This document shows positions 20,601 through 32,800 of a DNA stretch of 64,000 nucleotides, piece after piece. Position numbers and translations under genes: made by a program. The DNA lies in contig JAQGDQ010000071.1 in the NCBI GenBank assembly GCA_030141605.1, positions 596,605-660,604 on the forward strand, read 5' to 3'. The notes beneath the pieces are model-generated. The model was not told where the DNA came from. It saw only the letters and a program-made list of their open reading frames with translations, and made no database searches. Source of the stretch: Tubiluchus corallicola. Taxonomy: Eukaryota > Priapulida > Priapulimorpha > Priapulimorphida > Tubiluchidae. How positions within the stretch are numbered: the first letter of the stretch is position 1; each line of letters begins with the position of its first letter.

Positions 20601-23600
20601 TAATCGCAAACAATCGGTACATCTTTGTACTGCATGCATATTAAATGAGCACATTCAATACTCAAAATAAATAACTTTGATTAATACTGTTTTTACCTTC
20701 AGCAAATCAACAATGGATGACTTATCAAATGGCTGTGGTGGATTGGATGGAAGATCCATTAACAAATATCCATTCTCTTTCTTCTGCACAGTTAAAGGTC
20801 CACTCTTTGTTTCAAAAGTAAGTGAAGGGGATGTATTACCTATTTATAAAAAAATATTTAAAAACTGAACAATGTGATGTGCACCAGCTATATTCTTGAG
20901 GTGTTACTTTTGAGATTTCAGTATAAATGGATATAAACATATTGTGTAATTATGAAGATGACGATGATGATGGTGATGATGATGAGATGATAACGATGAT
21001 GGTGCCAACAGTTAAAAGGGCAATCACTTAGACACTGATGTTACCTGTTTCTATCAAATAAGGTGGTACAACACAGCACATGTATCACAATCTACTGAAA
21101 TATTGATGAACTTACAGAAGCTGACATATATTTAGCATTACCAATTGAGAAATATAATACAGCAGCAGTAGCCAGAGTTGCATGGCCACAGAGAGGAACT
21201 TCATTAGTAGGAGTAAACCAGCGCAATCCAAAATGGCTGCCATGCTGAAAATCATTGCTTCCAGGTTGACTTAACAATTTTACAAATGCAGTTTCCGATA
21301 TGTTCATTTCGCTTGCAATACTTTGCATCACCTCTTCTGATAAGTCATCGTGAGCCTAGAAACGACATATACACAAATAAAAACAAACAAATAGCAAGGA
21401 ATCTATTTATGATCTACTATCCGATAATTTTTTTATTGCCTTTGTTTCTTTTTTTATTGGGTAGCCAGACTATAACAATTTCAGTAGTAATTATAGGGTC
21501 AGGTAAAATTTCTTGTTATTGTAAGAGTGCTTTGTCACTGCAATAATTACGTCCACTGTGTAAGACTGTAAGGTGTCCAAAGTTGATTTGAGGATTGGCT
21601 GTTTGGAAGGTCAGCACTCCGCTCAGTCCTTTTCACTATTAATAATTATTTCATGATTACTGATTAATGATACTGAATAAGAGGGTCGCACTCTAGTTAA
21701 AATTTTCAGATAATGCAAAGTTGTACAATCCAATTAACTCTGCAGCGGATTCCCTAATTTTACAGAATGACATTCAGTAATGGAGTAGGTTAAGTAATGA
21801 CTGACAATGTTATTTAATGTTGATAAACGTGAGGAAATGCATTGGGGTTTACAGAATCTTAAAAGAAATTACATCATGAATGGAAGCAGAATAACTCTTC
21901 ATAGTACAGATAGTAAAAGCAATATTGGTGCGATAATAACATTAAACTTGAAATTTTCCCAGCAATGTATTGTCGCTGTCAAAAAAGCAAATAAGAATTT
22001 GGGGACGTTTCTAGAAAGAAAGAAATTCTTTTGAAATCACACATTGCTTTGGTTAGGCTTCATTAAAATTAGAATGTTAATTTTTTTCCCTTTTGGTAAA
22101 AAATAATAGTATAATATAACTGTAATGATTAAAATAAAATGTTAATATAACATTATAATTAATTATTGGTTGCTATGTATGGGTAAAGGGGTGACAAATG
22201 AACATAAGTTTATTAGACCACGGAAATGGAATAAATTTGATTGTTCCATTCTATAAACAAACCTTATATATAACCCCCGATAATATCTTTTAATCATAAT
22301 TACATATCAATATAATATTGATATTCTTAAATAGTGATATTTGTGCTATTTTTCTGGTTTTAATCATGATTAAAAGATATTAGAATAATAAAAGATTATA
22401 AAATACTGACCAAGAAAGAAAACATTTTGCATAAATGTAGATGACAATAAAACTTTTTAAAAAGCGGTAACATTTTGACATTTGTAAATTTTCATTTCTG
22501 TGATAGCAAAATAAATGGAATGGTAATTTGTCTACCATGGTGACTGCCACACCAAGCCTAGTAAAGTTTAAATTTTTAAATGAAGATTATTTTGTGGAAA
22601 AATACGGGGTTTCTAGAAGTGTGCCTGCTTAACTCCTAATCATTACAGCACAACATGCTGCAAAAGGGATGATAACATTAATAATAAAATTAACAGCACG
22701 ATGAATGACAAACTTCCTTACTTGCGAAGTCTAAGACCTAGCCATAACACAGTTATTGACGGTCGCTCCTCAACAATTTCCGAAATTGAGGTGTCAACTG
22801 TTTCATTATTAAAGTAAATACCCAGACATTTTTTATCAATATGAAAATCAACAACTTAAGCAGAAAACGAAATATTGTAATCAAATTCCAGCATTTTTAT
22901 CCATGGCAGTCAGGTGAATTAATTAATGAAACGTGTTAAATCTCATTTTAAACGTGTTGAACACTTGCGGTACAGTTTCTACACTCTCCATGCTTCACCT
23001 GCGTGTGGTGAATAACGTTGTGGCAGGATGAGGGCGGTCATCCGAAAAGTATTATTGTATGCCGGTACAGGTCTGCATTTACTGGCTGGCGAACTGCCGC
23101 GTGTTAAACTGTTGAAAGTACAGCAGTTTATTTTCATGTTGTGTAACTTTTTCGTATGTTATACGTGTGCAAATACCCAGAATTTGTGTAGCAGAGGATG
23201 TAGTAAAGCAACAAGCGATGATGACAGTCTTTTTAAGTCTACTGCCATGACGTCATCAGTGCATAGCCGCCCGAGCGCTGAATTGCGTGTATAAAGCAAT
23301 TGGCATAAGTAAAATCGAGCAATTATTTATCTAATTACTTAATTATTTTCGAAAAGCGATAAGAATATCATTTCAACACATCATCCTTAAACTTTTGCTA
23401 AAAATTGCTGATGAGGCTGGGCTTTTACTTTAAGTGAATTCCAAGGGCCCACAACACGAGAAGCGAAGAAATGGGCTCTCATGTTAGTGCGAGAGCATTG
23501 TACAAATAATTTAGAATTGTCCATGTGAATCATGCAGTGGTCTAGAAAAAAATTTGTTGCTACACAAATTGGAACTATCACTAATGACTTTTTAACAGGT

Positions 23601-24353
23601 AATAAGATCTATAGTATCACGGCGTTGTTCAAGCAAAGATACAAAGTCAGGTTGAATATCAGAGGCCAGAGTAATACACCTCCATTCAGTTCTTTCTAAA
23701 GCATTTTTAAAGGTGACATAAGGTGAGTGACATTGTCATACCATTGCTCAATTTCAGACAAGTCTGCTTGTAAGATCTCTTGATCAGAGGAATTTCTAAT
23801 TGGACGGTAAGGCTTTATATCATCAAAAACAGCGGTATACGTGTGTCAGGGGATACACAATCAGTAACATCATTGACAAAAATAAGAAAACAATTGGGTC
23901 CTGACAAAGTCCCTTGAGGAATGCCACTGGTTATATTTCTCCAGAAAGTGGTTACACCATTTAAACCCATTCTTCGCTGTTTGTGTGTTAGAAAATATTG
24001 AAACCATTGGAGTAGTTTCCCTCTTATACCTGCAAATTCCATTTTTAACACGAGACGACGAAGAGGAACAAAATCAAATGCTTTTCTAAAATCAATATAT
24101 AGAATATCAATTGATGGGAGAGAAGGTGCATCAAAGAATTGCGACCAGTCATTTAGGCATTCAAGACTTGTTACAGTGGAACGTTGTGGTAATCAGCCAT
24201 GACAAATCTATCCATGTTCAAAATAATGGGGGTAGCTGCAAAGGTGAGTGAGTTATTATTATTGACCTTGTTTTCCTTATTCAGGCAAACTGCTGCAGGA
24301 TTTCCAGAAAATGGGTAACTTGTAAATGCATCGACGGTAAATAACGACAACAT
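16594..24353 (-). CDS. PBLD: Phenazine biosynthesis-like domain protein (PBLD, PhzF fold)
   Basis: Six minus-strand exons: 24353-24267, 21355-21142, 20839-20697, 19701-19613, 18148-17913 and 16715-16594. Total 891 nt including the stop, 296 residues (human PBLD is about 288). All junctions are GT-AG and in phase. The PhzF/DAP-epimerase-like fold is seen in VDAF...FSGNPAAVCL (residues 7-24), MNISETAFVKLL (46-57), FGLRWFTPTNEVPLCGHATL (71-90), the central DFFSRFFTPW (217-226), EDPVTGSAH (231-239), and QCSKRGGDL near the C-terminus. The SETAF Glu lies where the family's catalytic acid is expected. PhzF enzymes are isomerases; the substrate of animal PBLD is unsettled. It is probably soluble. The start MLSLFTVDAF matches the family's short N-terminus, although the frame is open further upstream. 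Confidence 0.95.
17603..17637. repeat. (TA)n microsatellite
   Basis: Interrupted TA run in PBLD intron 5. The remainder of that intron (16716-17912) holds nothing else I recognise. Confidence 0.85.
17913..18148 (-). CDS. PBLD: PBLD coding exon 5
   Basis: Residues 178-256 plus one base, carrying DFFSRFFTPWNGIPEDP and VTGSAH, the second conserved PhzF half. Donor CGTG/GTACTT. Confidence 0.95.
18149..19612. other. PBLD intron 4
   Basis: 1.46 kb of AT-rich intron. I see no repeat, RNA gene or coding signal in it. Confidence 0.7.
19613..19701 (-). CDS. PBLD: PBLD coding exon 4
   Basis: 29 codons plus two bases. DVQYSPTTKKLLIVLDS aligns with human DICYSPDTQKLLVRLSD. Acceptor CTTGCAG, donor AAG/GTACTG. 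Confidence 0.9.
19702..20696. other. PBLD intron 3 with a CpG-richer patch
   Basis: Mostly AT-rich. From about 20105 to 20320 the sequence has more CG dinucleotides and an open plus-strand frame of 63 codons, with CGCCATTTTTGTTGCG and AATGGCG (YY1-like CCAT cores). It matches no protein family I know. It could be an internal promoter or a decayed insertion. Confidence 0.4.
20697..20839 (-). CDS. PBLD: PBLD coding exon 3
   Basis: Two bases plus 47 codons, NTSPSLTFETKSGPLTV through SSIVDLLK. It corresponds to the human segment around LTFVTLSGELRARR. Donor GAAG/GTAAAA. Confidence 0.9.
20950..21003. repeat. GATGAT-type trinucleotide repeat
   Basis: Imperfect GAT/GGT run within the short PBLD intron 2 (20840-21141). 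Confidence 0.85.
21142..21355 (-). CDS. PBLD: PBLD coding exon 2
   Basis: Residues 30-100 plus one base, with SETAF and EVPLCGHATL. It ends at ATTG/GTAATG, not at the later GTAAGT (21115), because only the first keeps frame with exon 3 and matches the family alignment. Confidence 0.9.
21690..22040 (+). mobile_element. LINE reverse-transcriptase fragment, plus strand
   Basis: In PBLD intron 1, antisense to PBLD. The translation includes LFNVDKREEMHWG, YIMNGSRITL and IGAIITLNLKFSQQC, which follow the post-catalytic RT block of CR1/L2-like elements (FNVxKCxxMHxG ... YxMNGxxL ... DLGVxxxxxLKxxxQ). There are frame breaks upstream of 21807. It is a dead fragment. Confidence 0.8.
22281..22382. repeat. 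Imperfect hairpin with 17-bp perfect arms
   Basis: TAATATCTTTTAATCAT (22281-22297) pairs exactly with ATGATTAAAAGATATTA (22366-22382). The loop carries a smaller palindrome, ATATCAAT...ATTGATAT (22304-22324). It is in PBLD intron 1. It may be the core of a small palindromic MITE. Confidence 0.75.
23248..23255. promoter_or_regulatory. Perfect CRE octamer
   Basis: TGACGTCA within a short GC-richer part of PBLD intron 1 (about 22980-23290). A single octamer is weak evidence for function. Confidence 0.3.
23385..24175 (-). mobile_element. LINE ORF2 remnant (reverse transcriptase to C-terminus), minus strand
   Basis: From about 24175 down, the frame reads IDILYIDFRKAFDFVPL (RT motif A), KLLQWFQYFLTHKQRRM and then SGIPQGTLSGPNCFLIFVND (motif B) before a frame break near 23815, where the catalytic DD block should be. 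Further on (23581-23387) it reads HFFASRVVGPWNSL, typical of the end of ORF2. It has the same strand as PBLD and lies in its first intron, about 90 bp inside the donor. It is inactive, with several breaks. Confidence 0.9.
24267..24353 (-). CDS. PBLD: PBLD coding exon 1
   Basis: 29 codons, ATG at 24353-24351, donor CAAG/GTCAAT. Carries the GNPAAV motif of the first PhzF half. Confidence 0.9.
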
Positions 24354-24834
24354 TCTCAACTTAATTAAGGAAAAGCTACGTGAAATAAACATTAGCACAA
24401 AAACAACGTATGAAAGGCGCAGACATTTTGTAATTGGCTTCTTGTACAGTGCTGCCGCAAAGAAAAATGCGGAGAAAACCAAAAATGCGCAGTGCATCAA
24501 CCAGGAGCGGGGAGAATGTAGATTAGCCGTGTTAGGTGTTAGTTTTATCGTTATTCGTGTTACAAGTTGGTCAGATTTTATCAATTCGATGACTTTAGGT
24601 AACTTAAATTATCCTACTCGCTGTGATTTACTGCACCAAGTGTGATTCTAGAAAGCACTTGTAAAACAGTAAGTCGATTCTTTAAGTGACGCTGTTGTTA
24701 TCTCAGTTGGACAGATGCGCCATTTTCATCTTCATTTTAGTGTAACTGATTACTGAACCGTGAAATTTTAGGGATTTGTATAATTGGCGGCATATGAAAC
24801 CCAACCATCGAGAAGGCAGGTGACTTTCACGAAC
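24354..24834. promoter_or_regulatory. Shared head-to-head promoter region of PBLD and calcineurin A
   Basis: 481 bp separate the two start codons. No TATA box is obvious. GCGCCATTTTC (near 24717) carries a YY1-like CCAT core. The calcineurin ATG has a good context (GAACATGG). Spacing below 1 kb fits a bidirectional promoter, but nothing else proves one. Confidence 0.55.
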
Positions 24835-24883
24835 ATGGCGAACATAAGTGACAAGTTGCCATGTGCGGAAAGGATAGTAAAAA
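24835..24883 (+). CDS. PPP3C: Calcineurin A coding exon 1
   Basis: 16 codons plus one base, [16 protein letters not shown], donor AAAA/GTAAGT. The terminal ERIVK matches DRVVK before VPFPPSHR in vertebrate proteins. Joining A to GT of exon 2 gives Ser. Confidence 0.85.
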
Positions 24884-26802
24884 GTAAGTATAATTATTAA
24901 TGTTTTTTCGATTTGCAGTTGAATGTACAGTTGTACCTCGTACGCTGCACGTAGCTACATGCTGTAGAAATGTATATATTTATTTAGCTGAGACGGGTTT
25001 ATTTATATTAGGCACAGCTAAGCATAACACTTCGAGTTTTTCAATTTAAGATTGTGATTGCTAAATAAAATGTGAACTTTGGTGAGTTAAAGCGTAAACC
25101 AATTTTTGCTATATCAAAGTTCACAGTTATAGTAAACTAAAGTGAAACAAGTTGGAGACAGCTGCCTTTTTATATATAGGAATTTCTGGTATTCATTTTT
25201 CATTGAATAAAGAAAATTTAAATTAATGCCCAAAAGAATGGATGATTTAAAATGTCTGTAGTCACATCATATTGTCCACTAATTAAGTGCTTGAATTTTT
25301 TATCTAATAATGACCGGTTAACCTTAGCTATTTTAGGCCTAGACGTCAAAGCAAAATTAAGTCCAAGTAAAAAAAGTAAAAAAGAAACATTCTTTCTTAA
25401 AAATAATAATGTTAGATGTTATAAGTGGAGGAATGGATGTTAAGAAGTATTAAGTTAAAGAGTTAGAGAGATATTTTAGTAGATTGAACATTGTCATTGT
25501 TCTTTATACATGTGAATGAACGTTACCCTGGATACATCTGCATACTGATTTCTTGTAAATTATGCATTAGCAGTGCTGCATCATAGTGCATATAGCCGCA
25601 GTGGTTACTGTTTAGCAGGATAGCTGCATTGATGATTGCAAATTTATGCAGGCAAACCTTTCTTGTGTTAAAAAAACTGCTTTGGTCATGTCACATTGTG
25701 AAACATCATGAAAGATGTTTGTAAAAAAATGTGGTTGCAAAAAGTTGCAAAATAAACCATAGACTGAGGCTAGCCCCTCAATGTATGTTTCCAATGGATG
25801 TATCCTAAATATGCATCCTCTTTTCAGTACTCGTGTTGTTGTTGGTTTTTTCTTTTTCTTCGTAGGCGCTGTACATGAAAAAAGGCTTAGGCTTCGACTC
25901 TTAAAAGCAGATCCAATAAATTGTTTGGTTTGGGTTGATACTAGAGAATATCATGAATAGACTAATAAAGTTGGATTTGTCGTATATGACATGTCTAAGA
26001 TGGTGATGTTGATGTCATGTTCACAGAAAGCTATTTGAGGTTGTACTATACCTAAACTAATGTAGCGAAATTTTTCAGAGTGAATCCATAGTTCTTCTAT
26101 GAGTGCTATAATGACGGTTATAATTAATGATCAATGTTAGTCAAAGTGTAGCTATCATCAAGCCTCTTGTCTGGAAGAAAGTTCTTAAAGGTTCTCAAAG
26201 CTTACTAGCTTCGCAAAATCTTATTTTGGTACTAGGCATTATAATACATGTTTAAAACTATTAGCTACAAGTTTTGTGCATGCCCTAAGTATTTTTAAGT
26301 GAGTAGTCATAAAACTTTAAATTGGCAATAGCAATAAGTGTTTGAAAAAGTTTTGTATTAAAGTAGCAGTTTTGTTAGTTGCAGTGTTAATGGTAGAGGC
26401 AGTAGCAAATAGCAATAGCAGTAATAATAAGAAGGCTAAACTCCGCAAAAAAGTTAGCGCATAACCCACGATGACAAACTACACCACACCCACCACACCA
26501 CGCCACCCACACCCACTACATCATACCGTACCCCCCATGTCACACCCGCAAAACCGTCACTTTAACACGTTACTATACTAATACTAATACTATACTACTA
26601 TACAAATACTCTACTATACTATTTACTATCTATTGTGTGTTTCCTGTAGGCAGTACAGCCATAGCCATTAGCCAATGTTTGTGTCCATCTCTGTGAATGG
26701 TCTATTCCATGTCATTCAACTGCTTTTCCTAGCTTCACATAGTTATCCCAATTTGCCTGAAGCCTTGTTTTTTATTATATGCATATATATATATATATGC
26801 TT

Positions 26803-26846
<44 letters not shown>

Positions 26847-29800
26847 TATACTATATACTATATATATATATGCTTGACTATATATATATATAGTTGAATG
26901 ACATGGAATATATATACATATAATATTATATTCTGTAAATGCAAAATTATTAATATTAATTTATTTATTAGCCACAGTTGCTTGGCAGGTAGTTTTTAAA
27001 CATTTTTGTGATAGTATGTGTACTTAAATACAATTCTATCAACCGTAGGAGCTGGCGTACAAAATATTTCAAAGTTAAACCAAAATAAAAAAGAATAAAA
27101 ATTCGTTTCAAAGTCAAATTCAGAAAAATTTGTTAACCCGAAGTAAAAAAGAGATATTTTGGAGATTTTTGTAAAATCACATACGTGAATATTGGCATCT
27201 TCGGGACACAAATAGCCTTCTGGTTTGTTTAATGGTCTGAGTCACACTGGTATTCATGACATAGATTAACTTACAAAATCACACGTGAGAATGACGATAT
27301 GATACTTTTTGCCTAAATTTTGTTATTTTAGAAAAGTTAAATATTCGTGTTTCTCGTGTCATTTTACACTGTGCAGTATGTAGCTGTGCTATGAGGAAGT
27401 GTAAATAATACACATATGATCACACCACTATGAAGCACAAGGGTACATGGCCTCTTCGTTTGGAAATCGTGTTATTACTGTCTAATATAATACTTTGGTC
27501 TTTTAACCTTTAGATTTTGAAAGTCGATAAATGAATCTTTTGCATTTTCAGTTTATTAAACTTCACCTTATTGTTAGTAGTTTGGCTGCAAGGGCAAAAA
27601 GAATTTATGCATGCTTTACTTTTATTATAAATGATTTTTACAATTGTAACTCCAGACTTCCACACTTAATGTTAGGGATTTAAAAAATAAGTCTTTAAAA
27701 TAGTATGAATAGCGTCTTAAATGATACAAGGCTGTGAGTTCAAGTTTTAATTTGAATTTGTTAAATTTTGTGATTGACATTCATAAAATTTAGTCATGTG
27801 CTATAAAATTGTTCATAAAGAGCTATATCTAAATGTTGACAAACTTGTCAACAAAACCAAAAGTAACCATTCGCTCAAACTCTTTGTTAGGCGTACTGCA
27901 AAAAAAGCTTTTGCTGACTTTTTCTCGAACAAGGTTGTCCCTATCTGGAATAGCTTACCCGCACAACTAAATGGATTTCCACTTGTAACAGCACAGACCC
28001 AAAACATTTTAAAACTAGGTTAGATGCTGTGGACTTAATTGGATTTTTGCTTTTTGATTGGCTCTTATAAGCAAGTAATTCAGCCTCTGAGCGTCTCCCC
28101 AACATCATAAATTCGATGATTTTTTTATGTAAACACTTGCTTTTTAATTATGGTTTGTGTGTGATGTGAAAATAAATTAAATTAAAATTTAAAAAATTAA
28201 AACTCTTTTATACTTTCAAAACTGCATGAAATTTGCATGTAGTTTATTGCCACCAGGCAGCTGTTATATGTAGTTTTAAATCTGTATGTAATCGTTATAT
28301 TAATTAATTTTAGCGGCAATGTCACAAAAAGTGCTTTGATTACCCATATATAGTGTTCTGCTAATGGACCGTAGTGCTAGTGAACCAAAAAAATCGATTT
28401 TTTGCATAGGATAAGTGATTTTAAATGAACCAATGACGTGGTTAAATGAACAGCAAATTCCGAAAAAATGATAAGGGAAAAAGATTACTGTATTACCATA
28501 GTTCATGAATGACACTTGGCTGATGGGGGCCCATGTACTGAAGCCGTCATATGTACAGCAGGCAGCTAGGTTCTATTTTGGGTTTGCGGTTTCTGCCCTG
28601 TTTAACATCATTAGGCTGAAGATTTTCACAGCATCCCATGACCTACGCGTCTTAGTCGTGAAATTGTATGCCAGGGTGAGAAATTGTCGAATCAAAATCT
28701 GAAGTTTAATTTGATTTATTTGTTGCTAGCTACTCATTAGAAACTCAGGACTTACAAGCGCTGCTGCAATTATGCTATGTGATTAAATTTATGCAGGGTA
28801 CCAGAGGCTGGACATCCTTTTACCACATCAGATATGTGAAGACCCTTTCAAAAACGTCAGCATTTGAATAATGTACAACTATGAATATTGCTCTAAATAT
28901 GATAGACATTTAGGATAACTTAGCTTAAACTGTGTGCTTTATTTGTAGTGTAAAGCTTTTAAATCAGTCTTAAAATTTTTCAAATGGTCTACTCTTAAAC
29001 TTTCTACCAACTAACGCTACCTGAATAACAAGATTGAAAATCACAAATGTATAAAAAAAAGTTTTCTATTTTGAGCTGTCTCCCTGATAATGCAATATGT
29101 AAAGTGAACCAATATCAGTCTTCTTCAACATAAGAAGTTGAGTATTTTTCTTATGACAAAAATTTCTGCAGAAATCAGACTGCGAGAGTTTATAAACCAT
29201 TAACTTTAAGTTTTTTAATGTATGACTTCACTAACTTATGTGACCATTTAGTAAATTTAAATTAAAAAAACGTTAAAGAAATTAAAATGTAGATCCACTG
29301 AATAAAAAATCCCACAGTTAAAAAACAAGGAAAAGGTAAGTTCTAAGCACAACGTTTCGAAAAAAATTCTTTTTTGTACCTTTGTATTCACCTAAAAAAC
29401 TACTATAGTGGTTCGAAACGTCACGCACTTTCTTTGTTCTTTCTTGTTTTTTCTTATTTTTTTTGGTCACTGTCGCAGTTCTTGTTACTAAGAATACTAT
29501 TGCATATATTGATAAATTCGGTACATTTTTTTCCACAATAGGGGCCATTATAGGGCTATATACCAGCTAAAAATTAAACACAATTTACACAGAGTAAAAT
29601 ATTTAAGGCCTTTTTTGATCATGAATTTTCCGTGCCATAAATGTTCTCATTGACTTTAGGTTACATTTTTAACATTATTGCTCATCTTGAAAACGTGAAC
29701 ATAATAAATTAAATTTAAGCCACCTCTAATCTCCTCGTCACCCGTGGCCCGCATGTGACCTTCTCTTGGCTGAGTTAATGGACTAAGAAAACAATCCGAC

Positions 29801-32800
29801 AGGAGATACACAAACTCTGAGGTTTGAAAAACTTATGGCTCGTTTTTTCCTTCTTAATTTTAAAATTGGAAAGTTGGTTTCCGCATGTTGGAAATAAATG
29901 CCATGTGTTTCAGGGAAAAGTATAAATTATCCTACGCAAGGTGCTTATTTTCGAGCATCGATCAATACAAAAGCGGAATACGGTCAGAAAAGACACTTTT
30001 TGTCAGAAACACTGTATCTAGCTTTTGCTTTTAAATTCTGAGCTTAGCTATGGGCGCTATACTTGTACATACCTTTTCCATCATAAATACTGTACATGTG
30101 GATAGCATATTCTCTTTTTAAATTTTGGCTTGCCGTTTAAATTTACATTAGCCGGTGTTACTGTATGTGTAAATTACGTGTACAGAATGGCATACTGTAA
30201 ATGTGACGAAAGGGACTACTGTACAACTTAGTCTGTATTTACTAATTTTAGTTACCAGTAGTTTAAAAAATCGCATGTTTTACTCTAGAGCTTTTTTAAA
30301 AATGTTTAAACCCGGTTGGACTAATGTTCTCATTTTAGTTTACTGTTGCATCTTATAATAGAGCTCGTTTTTGATGCTAAATAGAACTCATGCTTGCCCC
30401 GAATTAGACTATTTCTCTGTTTTGTAGATTTTTGCAGTAGTGGAACTTCGTAGAAATATTAATGGTCTCTTAGGAACGCATCAGTTAGACTAATGTTCTG
30501 CCAATATCCATTCCTCCAACGTTGTGCAGTTACTTAAACTTACTTTCCATATGTTTTAAAACCCCCAAGGAAACAAATTTACCCATCTATCTTCAACTTG
30601 CTTGCCGCTAGCTCCGGGTAGGAGTACGCTTTAATGATAACTGCTGTCTACCCTGTCTACGGGTCTAACTTTATGATTCTGTACTGCATAACAAAGTTGC
30701 ATATATTGAATTGTCAGTTCCGTCTGTCTGTCTGTCCGTCAGTCACTACTTTTTCTCGGCCGTGGAGTAATGTAGGTTATCTATACCTCGCACGGACATA
30801 GGGCATCATTCAAGCTGTTAGTTTTTCAATCAATCGGTGTAGTTTTGAACTTTTGACGCATAACAATTATACGGTATAATAAGAATATTTTTATCGCTAT
30901 AATAAGCTGCGTACCGCGACTATAGGTTTATTGGTCATATATGTTTGTTTGTATCTGTACGTCATGCGTCTCTAGATGTCTATACTTTCTATACGTCTAT
31001 ATGTATCTGTACGTTTATCAGTATCTGGCCATTTTTTTACGTAATTAACCGTCAAGTAACATTGAAGGATATCACCTCGCGCAGTGGAAGGGCATCTTTC
31101 AAGCGCGGAGCCGACTACAGAAGTTTCGGTCCTAAACATCTATCTGTCTCTTTGTCTGTCAGTCTGTTACCACTTTCGCTCGCTCCCGAGTAATCTAAAA
31201 AGTTGAAACGTCTTACAACTGTAGGGCATGGTTCAACCTCGTATACATACTGTAAATTTTGGGGTCAGTTGGCACAGCTTTCTTGAAGATTTGTGTATAG
31301 CAAAGTTCTGTAACTATCGCTCAAGTGTACGTGATCGAGTGACAACTAAGTGAATTATGATTCATTATAAGCATCAGATAACAACAATCACTAACATATG
31401 TTATGCAGAAAACATATTTTTGTGACAGCCTCCATGTACGTAAACCCGCAGGATATGATGGTAGTCTGTGGTTTTTCAAAGCCTTCAAGTATACCTGTAT
31501 CTGAATTTAGATCTTTGTTTGAAGTTTTAAGTTTTTAAATCCACACGCATTGTAACTCGGACACGTTTAAAGTTTCTTCTATTAAAAATTCAAATTAGAA
31601 TTCTGGCCAAATTAGAAATTTAGTATCATTTTAAGTGTCATTGGAGAATATACATCTTTGAAATTGTCTCAGAATATATCGACCTCGTCATGGCAACTAT
31701 GTCCCTTTACTTAAGTTACTTTAGTTAAGATTCTGCTTATAGCAGAATCTTCTTGATTTTTTAATTTAGTTTGAGTTTAATATTATAAAATGCAAAAAAG
31801 TGCAAATTATATTTTTTTATTTTCCTGCAAGTTATGTATGTTTTGTTTTGAGATTAAAATGATAATCTTTACGAATTTACCATCATATGCATACGTCTGT
31901 ATTCTGACAGCACAAGTTTCCTTACCATCATTTTGCATTTTACTGCAGTTATAGTTTCATAGTAGACTGTTTGAGGATATCATATCCAGAACTTTCCAGA
32001 AATTTATTTTATGTCTATTCTCTACCGAACGTGCAAAACAGATGTGAAAAAAATCTGCCAAAGGACTGGAAAGATGTTCTTAAAACTACTCTGCCCTGTT
32101 ATTAATAAGGTTCCCTTGTATACAAAAAGGATACTGTCAGAGCTTAAATTAAAACACTTGTAAAAATTTACTATAACCATTTTAAAGTTATCCGAATAAT
32201 TACTTTTGTCATTACTGTTACAGACAAGAGGTGTGCAATACAACCTATAAACATCAAGCAGTGTCATAAACGAATGGTCTCATAAAATATATTTTTGTCC
32301 CTTGCTATAAAAATCTGGTCATATTTTTGTACAAATGCAACCTTTTTATAAGTTGAACTGGTTTTCACGTTTGTTAGGCAGTGTTTGCATCTGTCATGCA
32401 TCTTGAATGGACGTAGCTCATTTACGAGGAAGGACGAAAACATATCACATTGTAGAAATGTAATGGTAATAAAAATAAATGAGATGTGACACTTCATTGC
32501 TCAGAAGAAGATTCTGTTTCAGAACTATAGAGAAATTTTGGGCAATAACAGGAATGACAAGGTAACAGCAATGACTAGTGAGGTAACAGTACAACAAGAA
32601 TGACACATATACACACTATATAAGCAACAACAAGTGTTTTATTAAATCTTCGTAACTGTTTGACAAGAACAGAAAAAATACAGCTTTTAAATTTTTTATA
32701 AAAAGAACAATATCCATAAAAAACTCACTATATAATAAATTTTAATTTGAAAATCCGTCGTTTCTGCTATGCTCTAGCAATCTTTGTCAGGAGTATATTA

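Noticed and set aside
21114-21115. GTAAGT donor for PBLD exon 2
   Set aside because: A stronger consensus, but it puts exon 3 out of frame. The donor at 21141-21140 gives the family sequence.
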